A DNA stretch of 64,000 nucleotides from Neofusicoccum parvum (lineage: Eukaryota; Ascomycota; Dothideomycetes; Botryosphaeriales; Botryosphaeriaceae). The stretch covers positions 124,001-188,000 of the forward strand of contig CP087208.1 in NCBI GenBank assembly GCA_020912385.1, given 5' to 3'. This document shows, one piece after another, positions 10,681-22,393 of this stretch (position 1 is its first letter; each line of letters starts with the position of its first letter). A program made the translations under genes and the position numbers. The notes beneath the pieces are model-generated. The model worked only from the letters and a program-made list of their open reading frames with translations. It was not told where the DNA came from and searched no databases.

Positions 10681-11245
10681 GCGTCCATCGGGCGGGAGCG
10701 GTCGTGGGTGCTGGCTGCGGCGGGGCGCGTTGGAGCCGGCAGGGCATCGGGGCGGCGGGAGGGCGAGCGATGGGAGGCGGAAGGCCGCGGGCGGCGCGGA
10801 GACAGGTGTTGGTTTATGAGCAGGAGCTCAGAGGGGACGGGGGACGCGAGGCCTGCCCGCCGCCGCGGCGACAGGGCTGGCTCAGGCTGGCGGCGGCGGG
10901 CGGCAGCGGTGGCAGTGAACGCGTCCGAGTGCCCGGCGCTGTTTCATCATCGCGCAGTCACAGTCGCACACGTGCCGTCGCGTCGCAGCGCCAGGCGCCA
11001 GACGCTGCGCGCTCTGCTGCCTGAAGATTCGCGCCAACCTTCAGCCGCCGCTCTGCCCTGCGCGCCATGTAGAACCACCCCATCTGCACTTCTTCACGCC
11101 CGCCGACGCGCACCGCGCAGACCGCCCAGCTCCGCCGGCGTATTCGTATCAGCGGTGCTGGGCGCCTCGTCAGCCGCCGCCAACCACCCCCCCGGCTGAC
11201 CAACCACCGCACCGGCATCCCCGCCGTGATCCGCGCTGAAACACC
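10681..11245. promoter_or_regulatory. Divergent promoter region of irs4 and lig4
   Basis: 565 bp between two outward-facing start codons. GC-rich with CA-rich stretches near the lig4 start. No clear TATA box or other signal. Confidence 0.45.
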
Positions 11246-14085
11246 ATGGCCGGAGCCTCCGTGATGCAGAGCCAGGAGGCCGTTGACGAGGAGAAGCGCC
11301 AGTACGGCCACGGCTCCATGACCGAGGAAGAGCTGGACGAGAAGTGCCTTTCCCATTCCCGCGCACCCGCTACCCTGCGGCCATTCCACTCATGCTTCCA
11401 CTCCCAGGTATCCCAATCGCCCGCACAACCACTCGAAGACACTGCCCTTTCACACTCTCTACCTCGACCTCTTCAATCCCCTCAATGACAACAAGAAGAA
11501 GCCCACCGGCCCGCCCACTGCCCGCAGGAGACAGGGCCCCCATGGCCAGGCTCACATGACTCCCAATGAAATCCGCCGCAACATCATCGAACGCTTCATC
11601 TCGAGATGGCGCCAGGAGGTCGGCAGCGACATCTACCCGGCCTTCCGCCTGATCGTCCCCGAGAAGGACCGCGATCGCGCCATGTACGGCCTCAAGGAGA
11701 AGGCCATTGGCAAGCTACTTGTACGCGTTCTCCGTATCGACAAGGACTCGGAGGACGGCTTCAACCTGCTCAACTGGAAGCTTCCCGGCCAGAAAGCCAC
11801 CGTGGCCATGGCTGGCGACTTTGCTGGCAGGTGCTTTGACGTCATTTCCAAGCGGCCCATTCTGACCAAGCCGGGAAACATGACCATCGCTGAAGTGAAC
11901 GAACGACTGGACAAGCTCTCTGTCATCTCCAAGGAGGAGGACCAGCTTCCTATCTTCCAGGAGTTCTACCAGCGCATGAATGCAGAGGAGATGATGTGGC
12001 TGATCCGCGTCATTCTCCGCCAAATGAAAGTGGGAGCCACCGAGAGGACTATTTTCAGCATCTGGCACCCCGATGCTGAGAGTCTGTTCAACGTTTCATC
12101 CAGCTTACGCAGAGTGTGCTGGGAGCTGTACGATCCATCCATCCGCTTAGATGGGGACGAGACCGGGGTGAATCTCATGCAGTGCTTCCAGCCGCAGCTG
12201 GCAGCCTTCCAGATGCATTCGTTCGAGAAAATGGTCCAACGAATGAAGCCAACAGAAGATGACGACGAATTTTGGATCGAGGAAAAGCTCGACGGCGAGC
12301 GCATGCAACTGCACATGATTGAGGATGAAAGTGTGCCTGGCGGCAAGCGCTTTGGATTCTGGTCCCGCAAAGCCAAAGACTACACCTACCTGTACGGGAG
12401 CAGCTTTGAGGATGATGATAGCGCCCTCACGCGACATCTGAAGGAGGCTTTCCATAGCGGAGTGCGCAACATCATACTCGACGGCGAGATGATCACTTGG
12501 GATATGGAACAAGACGCCATGGTCCCGTTCGGCACACTGAAGACAGCTGCGCTCTCTGAGCAAAAGAATCCTTACTCAACTGGCCAACGCCCTCTCTACA
12601 AGATTTTTGATCTCCTCTACCTTAATGATGAACCCCTTACTAAGTACACGCTCCGTGACCGCAGAAAGGCGCTGGATACCAGTATCCACCCCGTCCACCG
12701 CCGGTTTGAGATTCACACATACACCACAGCCAACAGCCCAGGGGAAATCGAGCCGCTCCTTCGCAAAGTCGTATCCGAAGCGTCCGAAGGCTTGGTCATC
12801 AAGAACCCACGCTCCATGTACCGGCTGAACCAGCGCAACGACGACTGGATCAAAGTCAAGCCCGAGTACATGACCGAGTTCGGCGAGGAGCTCGACTGCG
12901 TGATCGTCGGAGGCTACTACGGATCCGGGCACCGGGGCGGGCGGCTTTCCAGCTTCCTGTGCGGGCTGCGCGTCGACCAGAACCAGATCGAGCGCGGCGC
13001 GAACCCGATGAAGTGCTTCTCGTTCTTCAAGGTCGGCGGCGGCATGACGGCGGCGGACTATGCAGCCATCCGGCACAACACGAACGACAAGTGGCAGAAA
13101 TGGGACCCCAAGCGGCCGCCGACCGAGTACATCGAGCTCGCCGGCGGCGACAGGCAGTACGAGCGGCCGGACGTGTGGATCAAGCCGTGCGACTCGGTCG
13201 TCGTGTCCGTCAAGGCGGCATCCGTCGGGACGACCGAGCAGTTCCGCATGGGCATGACGCTGCGCTTCCCGCGCTTCAAGAAGCTCCGCGCCGACAAGAG
13301 CTGGAAAGACGCACTCTCGATCCAAGACTTCCTGACGCTCAAGAGCAACGCGGAGCAGGCCCACGCGGAGAAGGAGTTCAAAGTCGATGACGGGCGGCGC
13401 AAGCGGCAGCGCACCACGCGCAAACGCCCCATGACGGTCGCCGGCTTCGACGACGCCAGCCGCTCCCCCACCGCCGCCGACGACGCCTCCTCCCGCCCCC
13501 AGGTCTTCGCCGGCCTGACCTTCTACATCATGACGGACGCGCTCGCCCCCAAAACGCCCAAGCCCGACCTCGAAGCCCTGGTCAAGGCGCACGGCGGGCG
13601 CCTCGTGCACTCCCCCACGGCCGCGCCCCACGTCGTGTGCGTCGCCGACCGGCGCCTCGTGCCGGTCGCGTCGCTGGTCAAGAAGAACGAGCGCTCCGTC
13701 GTGCGCCCGGCCTGGCTGCTCGACTGCGTCGCGCAGGCGGCCGCCGACGCCGCGCTGGGGCGGGCGACCGACGACGGCGTGCCGCCGCTGCTGCTGCCCT
13801 ACGAGGGCCGCCGCCACCTCTTCCACGCCACCGACGACGACGCCGTGCAAGCCGACGGCGCCGTCGACGCCTGGGGCGACAGCTTCGCCCGCGACGTCGC
13901 GTCCGGCGCCGAGCTGAAGCGCGACGTCCTGGATCGGATGGCCGTGCCGCCGGTCAAGGCGGAGGAGGAGAACGACGACGTCGTCGTCGGCGCGAGGTTT
14001 TTGGACCAGATGGAGGAGCGCGATGTGCCGCTGTTCGGCGACGGCGAGGTCAGCGGGTGGCTGTTCAGGGGGGCGAGGGTGTGGT

Positions 14086-14120
<35 letters not shown>

Positions 14121-14387
14121 GGCTCGCCGGCGGCAGCGGCGACGAGGCTGTATCTCGCGGCGCAGGTGGTGCGGTTTGCGGGAGGGGCGGTGGCGGCGGG
14201 GTTGGGGGAGGAGGGCGTGACGCAGGTCGTTGTGGCGCCGGGGGTGAGGAAGGAGAGGTTGCGGGAGATCAGGGAGGCGGTGGCGGCGAAGGGCGGGCCG
14301 GTGCCGAGGGTGGTGAGTGTAGAATGGGTGGAGGAGAGCTGGAAGGAGAGGACCCTGTTGGATGAGGAGAGGTTTGTTGCGTTGTGA
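11246..14387 (+). CDS. lig4: DNA ligase IV (ATP-dependent, non-homologous end joining)
   Basis: Two exons, 11246-11343 and 11408-14387, 1025 residues; the 64-nt intron joins DEK to YPNRPHNHSKTLPFHTLYLDL. Lig4 seals double-strand breaks with its partner Xrcc4/Lif1. Domains in order: N-terminal DNA-binding domain (about 40-270), adenylation domain with the nucleophile Lys326 in EEKLDGERM, and the motif EGLVIKNP, OB-fold domain around 500-640 with SSFLCGLRVDQ upstream and the family pattern RKRPMTVAGF just before the first BRCT domain (about 725-830), then a second BRCT domain at the C-terminus (about 900-1025, ending WVEESWKERTLLDEERFVAL). A run of ten aspartates coded by pure GAC repeats (14088-14117) interrupts the start of the second BRCT. 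The third after the OB fold is markedly more GC-rich than the catalytic core. A 630-residue antisense ORF is a shadow. Confidence 0.96.
14088..14117 (+). repeat. (GAC)10 trinucleotide tract in lig4
   Basis: Ten perfect GAC units coding ten aspartates inside the C-terminal BRCT region. Perfect repetition without silent variation suggests a length-variable microsatellite. Confidence 0.9.
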
Positions 14388-14854
14388 TTGGGATTTTAAA
14401 AGCAAACAATGTGTTTCATGGGCAACGATTACCAGTTTTAATGAGGGTTGAACGGGATTGAAAGACACGTAGCAAGGCAGTTGAAGGGGGGGTTCAAGTG
14501 AATATATTAAAGCTCTATTGCATTTTCACGCATATACGCGCAGTACCTAAGTCGAATCTTCTACCAGTCTGCTGTTTTTTGCCCCTTTCCACCTGCCGCA
14601 AATTTCAGAAAGTTGTTGTTCTAGCAATTTTGAAAGCCCACACGCACAGCCATTGTGCAAAATCTAATCTAGCAGCAATCTTGGTTACCCCTTAATCCAT
14701 GTCTTTCCGTCGCGACATACGTTCATCCCGTGGAATTTTGATCAAAAGCAGTGTTAAAAGTGTCGAGAAGTGAAACCGAGAAATCTTGAACCCCATCAGT
14801 TGAACACCCGCAATTCCGTCATCGCTCCATGCAAATTTGTGGAGCCAGAAAACC
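14388..14854. other. Intergenic, convergent 3' ends
   Basis: 467 bp between the lig4 stop and the zinc-finger gene stop; AT-richer than the coding flanks. Contains nothing recognisable beyond likely 3' UTRs. Confidence 0.5.
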
Positions 14855-16854
14855 TCACTTCCAAGCGCTCTTCCTGCTCCCAGCAACAGAAGAGCCAGCC
14901 ATCGAGGCTGCGTCCGAGAAAGCCACCTTCTGATCTGCGAGATAGATTGCCTCGTCACGGGTCATGACACGCTCCGGCTCCTCCGAGATCTCATAATCGA
15001 CCTGCTCCTTCTTGACGGCCTTGAAGCGATCACTGTCAATCAGCTGAGACGCCATGTTTTCCCGGCGCTGCTGCTTCTTCTTGCGCTGACCAGAGGGAGG
15101 GACAACATTCTCCTCCGACTGAGCCATGCTGCGCGAGGTCAACTCATTTTGACGCCTGTTGCGCTCTTCCTGAGACGGCGCAAAGGCTCTCTCGGGATCA
15201 ATATCGGGAACAAAGTCCTTGAAGGGCTCCGGGTAGATGCTCTTCGTCGAGTGGTGCTGCTTGTGAGACCGTGATAGTGGGACAGCCGGGTTGATATTAT
15301 GGCCAATTCGGTTCGGACCACGACCGCCTTCATCCCAGGTGCGACCAATCTGGACGTTGTCTCTGAATCCGTTGGTGGGCCAATCGATGGGAAGCGTGGA
15401 TTCGTACTTGATCATGCCGATCTTAAAGCCACTGCCGGGCATAATCTTTTCGTCGTCGCCTATCCTGTCCTTGCGGTCTTCCTCTGTAAAGTCCGGGCGG
15501 TGTGCATCCCGGGCTCCTAGGAAGCCACCGGAGAACTTGTCAATAGCCTGACCAAACCTGTCTGAGCGAGAAATGCCACAGTTAGAAGTCGCAGCCTCGC
15601 AGTGAGCCACGAGAGCAGTCACACTCTTGAACAGCTTCAGGCATTGCGGGCAACGTAGCTGGGCAATTGCGTGGATGGTGCTGATGTGGTGCTCGAGCAT
15701 GAAGGGTTCAAGGAAGTTCTCACTGCACTGCGGCAACGGGCATAGGTATCTCTCGATAACCGGGTTGTAAAAACGCTCGGGGTTGTAGTCCTTGTGAGTC
15801 GGATCCCAATTCCGCATCCATAGCAGGTTGTTCGAGTTCCCACGCTCGTGCTCTTCGTCTTTTGCCTGTAGAGCTGCGTCCCATTCATTGGTGATTGGGG
15901 TCTTCTTCGCACCCTTGAACAGCACTGATGATGCACTCGATGATCCACCCCATGCATTTGGCGTAGCAGAACCACTCTTGGGGGGCTTCTCTGTGGACAC
16001 GGAGGATGGTACAGACGGGGTACTCGCCGATAGCGTCGGGTATGTGTCTGAAGGCGCGCCCTGGTACAGCGGGGCACGGCTGCCCGAGGATCCAGCGAGC
16101 GAAATCCCCGCCATGCTGCTGCTCAGGTCGGTGGTGGTGGAGCCATCCCTCGAGTGGGTTGGCAGTGACGGCCAACGTTGGCCGACTCGAGGGCCGTTCA
16201 GGTCGCGGGCCTTGACATCTGGCACTAACGGCTTCATGATGGATCCACCGCCCTCGCTCTCTAGAGGGTTGGCGTTGCTCTGAGTGTCCTCATCAAGTAG
16301 GTTGGTGCCACTCGTCTCACTCAGGGCGACACCACCAGTGGTATCTGTGTCCGTCACATTGAAGTCGAATATCTTGGAGCCCAAGATTTCGGGGTTTTCC
16401 AGGATCTTGCTGACCATGTTCTTGTGCTGGATGTTCGACTTAAATTGCTGAGCCGATATCTTAGTGCAGTAGTCGAACTCCAGGTGCTCTACAAGAGCAG
16501 CGGCGCGCACAAAATGCTCATGGCAGCCGATGCAGCGGAGGTCTTGGTCGACGGGGTGAAGCTGTGGCTTGTGATTAGCATGGCACACACAACCTGTATG
16601 GGCTAGTTCACCTGTCGAATATGACGGTCGCGGCCGCTGATGGTCTTGAAATCTTGACCGCAGAATTTGCAGCATAGGTGGACAACAGGTGAGGTGGCCT
16701 TATGGAGAGTGAGATCATCCCAGTCCTCGGCCAAGAAGTCGCACTTCCTGCAGTAATCGTGGTCCTCTTCGTAGTCACAGTGCTGTTTGCGAGCCTTATC
16801 GGTAGGGAAGGTCTGCCCGCAATGCTTCTTTTGGCAGATTATAAGCTTGGACAT
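14855..16854 (-). CDS. C2H2-type zinc-finger protein
   Basis: Two exons, 16854-16612 and 16561-14855, 649 residues; the 50-nt intron falls inside a zinc-finger linker (HIRQ to LHPVDQDLRC). Several Cys/His pairs are seen near the N-terminus: CQKKHCGQ..H, CRKCDFLAED...H, CKFCGQDFKT..R..H and CIGCHEHFVR....H. A low-complexity Ser/Thr-rich middle (about 190-300) follows, then two more finger-like units, CPLPQCSENF...HHISTIH and CPQCLKLFKSVTALVAHCEA, and the block DFTEEDRKDRIGDDEKIMPGSGFKIGMIKYESTLPIDWPTNGFRDN. The C-terminus is Lys/Glu-rich. It belongs to a conserved fungal family usually annotated only as C2H2 zinc finger. A nucleic-acid-binding role is likely but its target is unknown. Confidence 0.85.
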
Positions 16855-17721
16855 GGCGGCTGAGGTGGGCCGTCCAGCGGTAGCCCGACAGAAGATGAGG
16901 CGGACGGCTGGTGGCTGGCGGACTGCGAGGTGGACCTTGAGGCGGTAGGCCGGCGGAGGTGGCGGAGGAAAGGGTGCCGTGCGTGAAGGAGTTGGTGGAG
17001 GATGAGAGGAGCGAGGAGCAAAGGCGCGAGGTGGCAGGAAAAGAAGGCGTGGGGCGAGGGTCTGCGATTCCCGTGGTTGCTTCTTTCCTCACTAAGCAAA
17101 TACCGCGCTTTGCCCAGATTGCCGCGACCCTCAGTTGGCGAACCGAAAAAACGGCGGAAGTCTGGCGGCACAATCAGAGAGTCCGCTTTTCGAGAGCGTT
17201 CACGGGAACTTGGCTTGGCCTTGATGCCGGGTTGGGTGGCTCACATCCTCAACGTTTCTTTCTGGCCGAAAACTACGGCTAACCGCAGATATACAACCGA
17301 AGTGAGAAGGCGTCTTTTGATTTTCGTTGAGTCAGCCTAAGATCGATCACACTGTATAAGCTCACCTTGAGAAAGACTCGGGTAAATGGGCCTTCTTCCA
17401 AATATATTTGCTGTAAATAACGTGCCAGCTTGCTCCAAAGCAACGTTCTTACCATTCCTGGGCTTTCAACTCCCTGGAAGCGTTGCAGGCAGACCCCCCA
17501 CAGATGGACAAAAAAGGAACAAGACTGACTATCGAGAGCGGGGTGGTCTCCGTTTGTACTTGGTGGGCATAAATCTCATTAACAATTATCTGGAGCTATT
17601 CACGATACGAGCACTGTGATCGAAATCAGGTGCTTCGATCCGCAGGTCTACGCTTAAAAGCGGGAGTAGGGCAGCCTGCAAATACTCAGCGTTGGTGATG
17701 AGCAGTCCGGACGGGGAGAAC
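16855..17721. promoter_or_regulatory. Intergenic region upstream of the zinc-finger gene
   Basis: 867 bp covering the promoter of the zinc-finger gene and the 3' flank of the cyanase gene (both genes on the minus strand). GC-rich near 16860-17200, then AT-richer. No gene supported. Confidence 0.45.
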
Positions 17722-18358
17722 CTACCACTTGCCGCGGAGAGTGATGACAGCCCAGTCACCCTTCTCATCCGTCTCCTTCTCCACCTTGGTAGAGAAGGAG
17801 ATAGCACTCATGATGCCGTCTCCAAACTTCTCGTTGAGGACTGCCTTGTAGGCGTATCCGTAGTTCTGCACAATCTCATACAGGCGGTAGATCAAAGGCT
17901 CCTTGGGAGGCATCTCAATGGTGCGGCCACGGTCCGGGTGGCCGGCGAGCTGGCTCTCGAGCTTGTCGTGGGGGATGTCGAGCAGCTCAGACAGGTTCTT
18001 GATGTCCTCGGGCGATGCAGCGGCCTGGCCATAGAAGAGCGCGGCGACAGCAACCTCCTCGCGACCCAGCTTCTTCGCAATCGCCTCGAAGGAGAGGCTC
18101 TTAGCCTTCTTGGCCTCGAACAGTGTCGGAGAAGACTCGGGAAGGCGGGGGATCAACGAGGTCTGCCAATGTCAGTGCGCGCGCGAATTGGCAGCCCACA
18201 CGACATACATCGAGAGTGGTGATTGCGTGCTTGGAGGCCATGGTGGGCGACTGGTGGAAGTTGCGGTGGTGGGCGGCAAAGGTGGGACGGGCGAGTCTTG
18301 CGGAGAGGGGTAGCAGAGCGCGGGGTGCAAGGCGGGCGGAGAGCGACGCGGAGGCCAT
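17722..18358 (-). CDS. cynS: Cyanate hydratase (cyanase) with N-terminal presequence
   Basis: Two exons, 18358-18209 and 18162-17722, 196 residues. Cyanase converts cyanate and bicarbonate to ammonia and carbon dioxide. The catalytic triad is present: Arg143, Glu146 and Ser169 in [20 protein letters not shown]...GIMSAISF; the spacings (3 and 26) equal those of the E. coli enzyme (R96, E99, S122). The usual enzyme is about 156-160 residues. Here the ATG at 18358 adds 39 residues rich in Ala, Leu, Arg and Ser without acidic residues, ending RNFHQSPT: a typical mitochondrial presequence. A second in-frame ATG at 18241 (Met40, [11 protein letters not shown]) would give the standard 157-residue form. 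Location in mitochondria is inferred from this N-terminus. The gene diverges from the phospholipase D gene. Confidence 0.93.
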
Positions 18359-19111
18359 GGTGGTATTTATACGGCGGACGGCAGACGGATGCGGCTCAGT
18401 AGGTCACGATGTGGGAGGGGCGTGGGCAGCGGGAGGGGCAAGCCGCGGCTGTATACACGGCACAGGAGCATGGGCGGCGATGAAGTCATTGCCGTTCTAG
18501 AGGGATGTTGACGTCTGTTTTGTCATCGCATCTCCACACTGGCCCAAGATCGCCAGGGTCCGCTCGCCCGCGTCCAAGCAGCCCCAAGCATGCGCGCGAG
18601 CTAAGGCGGGCCAGGCGCGCCCGCGGCGTCAGTTGCGCGGGGCATGTCCGCGGGGCATGTCCGCGGGGCGTGGCCGACACAGCAGGCGACGCCGCGATGG
18701 TGTTGATCCGGCGCGCGTCGCTCGTGCTCGAGCTCGAGCTCAGCGCAGCCCCGGGCAGCTCGATCCCGGGCGGCGGCAGGGATCAGGTGGGGTCGCTGTT
18801 GCAAGGCCAATCACCGAAGTCGTGGCCGCTGATGGCACGCTCCAGACACCACCCCCTGCGACCACCGCGGTCGCGCAACACCAGCCAAGCGCGCGCAGAC
18901 CCTATCGCGACCTCCGTGGCAGCATCAATTCCTCGATTGACGCGTCGTCCGGCCGCGCCCGCGCCCGGCTTCCGCACGATCCGCAGCGACTCAGTCTTCA
19001 CGAGCCTGCCCTACCACTGTGGGGGAGCGTCACCGCTTTCCGGACAGCCGTTGATTGTCACACCGCTGGACCCGCCGAAAAGCTGCCGCACAGGCCTCCG
19101 CAGAACCCAAA
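18359..19111. promoter_or_regulatory. Divergent promoter region of cyanase and phospholipase D genes
   Basis: 753 bp between outward-facing genes, containing a 13-bp tandem repeat (listed) and GC-rich sequence. ORFs of about 200 codons on the plus strand here lack motifs and overlap each other in different frames. Confidence 0.45.
18637..18675. repeat. Tandem repeat, 3 x 13 bp
   Basis: Unit GCGGGGCATGTCC twice perfectly (18637-18649, 18650-18662), then a third copy with changes (GCGGGGCGTGGCC). Lies in the intergenic region between the cyanase and phospholipase D genes. Confidence 0.85.
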
Positions 19112-22100
19112 ATGTCCAATGAGCAGGACGACCACCTGGCCTATGGGGACTACCATGGCGGTGCGCGCGACGAAAGTGGAGAGCGCGGCCTCATCGGCGA
19201 CTTTGGCCGCCGTCTGCTGGGCCAGGGACCTGAGGCTGAGCCGTCTGTGAGTCCAGCACCGCCGCAGCTGAGCGTGGATCATGACAAGCTCGCGCGTCCA
19301 CGCTGTTTCATGTAGACCGACGCTGATCTGTTGTCGTGGAAGGATATAACCTCTGGGGACCGCCCGCACCACCACCACCTGTTCTCCCACTCCTCAGAGC
19401 AGCCGCCTGGCGAGCCCGACCACTACGAGCCCTACTCCACCGAAAAACCGCCCCAGATGGCTTCATTCTTCGAGAAGGTCGGCGAGATCTTCACCGGCCA
19501 CAAGGAGGAGGAGGACCAGAACACCCACGCCGAGGTCAGCGCCGCCGCTGCTGAGACGGCCAAGGAGGGCGCCCAGAAGTATGCCGACCACCGCTTCCTG
19601 AGCTTTGCTCCCAAGCGCCACGACAACGACGTGAAGTGGTTCGTCGACGGCTGCGGCTACATGTGGGCCGTGTCTGAGGCTCTCGAGCGCGCACGCGAGT
19701 CCATCTGGATCCTCGACTGTGAGACACTCCTGCCGTGCCACGAGACACAACACTAACGTGCGCCAGGGTGGCTTTCCCCGGAGCTGTACCTGCGCCGCCC
19801 GCCCGCGAAGAACCAGGCCTACCGTATCGACCGCATGCTGCAGGCCGCGGCCGAGCGCGGCGTCAAGGTCAACGTCATCGTCTACAAGGAGGTCGAGCAG
19901 GCCCTGACCCGTAAGTACCTGAGCCCGCTGCTGCCGGGATACCTCCACTCCCTCCTCCCCCGCTCCACGGACCCAATTACCAGAACGCTCACCCGCGTCG
20001 GATTGGACGTGATTTTCAAATCTTTGGATTATGCTGAGGCAACGGACCCGCTGATTGCCCCGCCTGTTACAGTCTCCTCCAAGCACACCAAGCACCACCT
20101 CGAGTCTCTGCACCCCAACATCGCCGTCCAGCGCCACCCCGACCACTATGTGGACCACAACACTCTCGCACAAGACTTCATCGACCAGTTCAAGGGCTTC
20201 ACCCTGAACGCCAAGTCGGCCGCCACCGTCCCGTGGGAAGCTTTCAAGGCCATCTATGGTTCCCACAACGACACTGTTCTCTTCTGGGCCCACCACGAGA
20301 AGCTGTGTCTCATCGATGGCGAGACCGCCTTCATGGGCGGTCTGGACCTCTGCTACGGCCGCTGGGATACCAACCAGCATCCAATTTCCGACGTGCACCC
20401 CGGCGACCTGAACCGCATTGTGTTCCCCGGTCAGGATTACAACAACGCCCGTATCATGGATTTCCAGGACGTTGCAAACTGGCAGAACAATAAGCTTGAC
20501 CGTCAGGAAAGTTCCCGCATGGGTTGGTCTGACGTTGCTCTGTGCATCAGCGGCCCGGTCGTCGCGGATTTGCAGGAACACTTCACTCAGCGCTGGAACT
20601 ACATCTTCCACGAGAAGTACAAGATCAAGAACGATGGCAGGTTTACCCGCTTGAAGGTGCAGAAGGCGGCCCCGTCTGGTGCAGAGGACGATGGCCTTGC
20701 CTATGGTGATAACGAAGGTGGCGGCGGCTTCCGCAAGACGCTCACGAACTTGTCGCATCACGCGCACCACCAGTTCGAGCGTGCCGAAGGGCATTTCGGC
20801 TACCACCGCGAGCCTGAACATGAGCAGAACCGTGGCTCCAACGACCGAGAGGGCACCGGCCACGCCGCAATTCAGCTTGCTCGTAGCTGTGCCGAGTGGA
20901 GCCACGGCGTCCAGGTTGAGGTAAGTGATGTTTTGAACGATGTGGGCGACGGCGCTAACGTGTTGTAGCACTCGATTCAAAACGCATACATCGAGACCAT
21001 CAAGAACAGCAAGCACTTCATCTACATTGAAAACCAGTTCTTCATCACCGCAACATGCGAGGACCAGAAGCCTATCAAGAACATGATCGGTGCTGCCATT
21101 GTCGAGCGTGTGCTTCGTGCACACAAGAACGGCGAGAAGTGGAAGGCCATCATCATGATCCCAGCCGTTCCCGCCTTCCCTGGCGACCTCAAGGCGGACG
21201 AGGCTCTCAGCACCCGTGCCATCATGGAGTTCCAATACAAGTCCATCAACCGTGGCAAGGGTAAGAGTATCTACGAGACCATCGCCGCCGAGGGAATTAA
21301 CCCCATGGACTACCTTCGCTTCTTCAACCTCCGCAACTACGACAGAATCAACAACAGCGGCGCTCTGGAGAAAGCCGAGGACAACGCCGGCGTCTCATAT
21401 GAAGAGGCTCGTGAGGAGCACGACCGCGAGTACGGTGGCCGCTACCAGGAGCGTGAAGGCGAGGATGACGGCTACCCCCGCGAGGGCGAGGAGGGTGCGT
21501 ACGATGACTACCAGCGCGGAGCCCGCAAGCTCGGTGGGGAGAGGGGTCTGGCCAGCGGCCGCTGGGACTCGGTCAGTGAGTGTTACATGCTCGGCGGAGA
21601 GGATATCAGGAACGTTCCCTGGAGCGGCAGCTACGACGAGATCGATGCCTTCGTCTCGGAGGAGTTGTACATTCACTCCAAGCTCCTCATCGCCGACGAC
21701 CGCATCGTCATCTGCGGTTCAGCCAACCTTAATGACCGCAGTCAGCTGGGAGACCACGACTCCGAGATTGCAGTCATCATCGAGGACCCCACTCCCGTCG
21801 AGAGTGTCATGGACGGCCAGCCCTGGCGTGCATCTAAATTTGCTGCAAGTCTGCGTCGCCAACTCACTCGCAAGCACCTTGGTCTGCTCAAGCCCATGGA
21901 TATGGAACGCCCCGACGAAAATTTCAAGCCCATTGGTACCCCCAACATCTACGACTGGGGCAGCCAGGAGGACGAGCTTGTCGCCGACCCCATCTCCGAT
22001 GACTTCGTCAGCCTCTGGCTCACAACCGCCAAGACCAACACCGACGCCTTCGGCGAGGTTTTCCACGCCGTTCCCTTCGACGGTGTCCGCACCTGGGACC

Positions 22101-22393
22101 AGTACGACGAGTACTATGAGCGCTACTTCAAGGAGGACAAGAAGGAGAAGGAAGAGAAGGATGACGAGGCCAAGGAAGCTGAGGGCAAGGAGGGCAAGCC
22201 TCGTCGCTACAAGCGCGGCCACGTTATCTCCGAGAACTTCGCCCCTGGCGAGGAAGGTGCTCGCCAGGTCAAGGAGATCCTCTCCCGCATCAAGGGTACC
22301 CTTGTGGAGATGCCACTGCTCTTCCTGAAGGATGAGGATGTGGCGAAATCCGGTGTTGCTCTGAACGCCTTCACCGAGGAGGTCTACACGTAA
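19112..22393 (+). CDS. Phospholipase D
   Basis: Five exons: 19112-19246, 19316-19718, 19767-19910, 20073-20920 and 20969-22393; 984 residues. It hydrolyses phosphatidylcholine to phosphatidic acid and choline. Two catalytic HKD motifs are visible: HHEKLCLIDG followed by GGLDLCYGRWD (about residue 301) and IHSKLLIADD followed by GSANLNDRS (about residue 745). Other family blocks: DVKWFVDGCGYMWAVSEAL, ILDWWLSPELYLRRPP, FPGQDYNNARIMDF, HFIYIENQFFI. There are no PX or PH domains ahead of the catalytic core, so this is the short fungal form rather than a full Spo14 homologue. The third intron (19911-20072, 162 nt) has no stop and is a multiple of three, so unspliced RNA would add 54 residues. A Lys/Glu-rich segment lies near residues 880-910. 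Confidence 0.94.

Noticed and set aside
10210..11199. 329-codon plus-strand ORF over irs4 and the lig4 promoter
   Set aside because: Arg/Gly-rich GC artefact, runs across a divergent promoter, no motif.
12576..14468. 630-codon minus-strand ORF antisense to DNA ligase IV
   Set aside because: Composition is Arg/His/Pro/Val-rich from GC-skewed third positions of the sense gene; no motif; sense frame has full ligase motifs.
19336..19554. Alternative frame in phospholipase D exon 2 with a GYNLWGPPAPPPP stretch
   Set aside because: The in-phase frame after splicing leads directly into the conserved DVKWFVDGCGYMWAVS block; the Pro-rich frame is a coincidence.
19463..21235. 590-codon minus-strand ORF over phospholipase D
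   Set aside because: Crosses confirmed sense introns and exons without break and has no motif; a codon-bias shadow.
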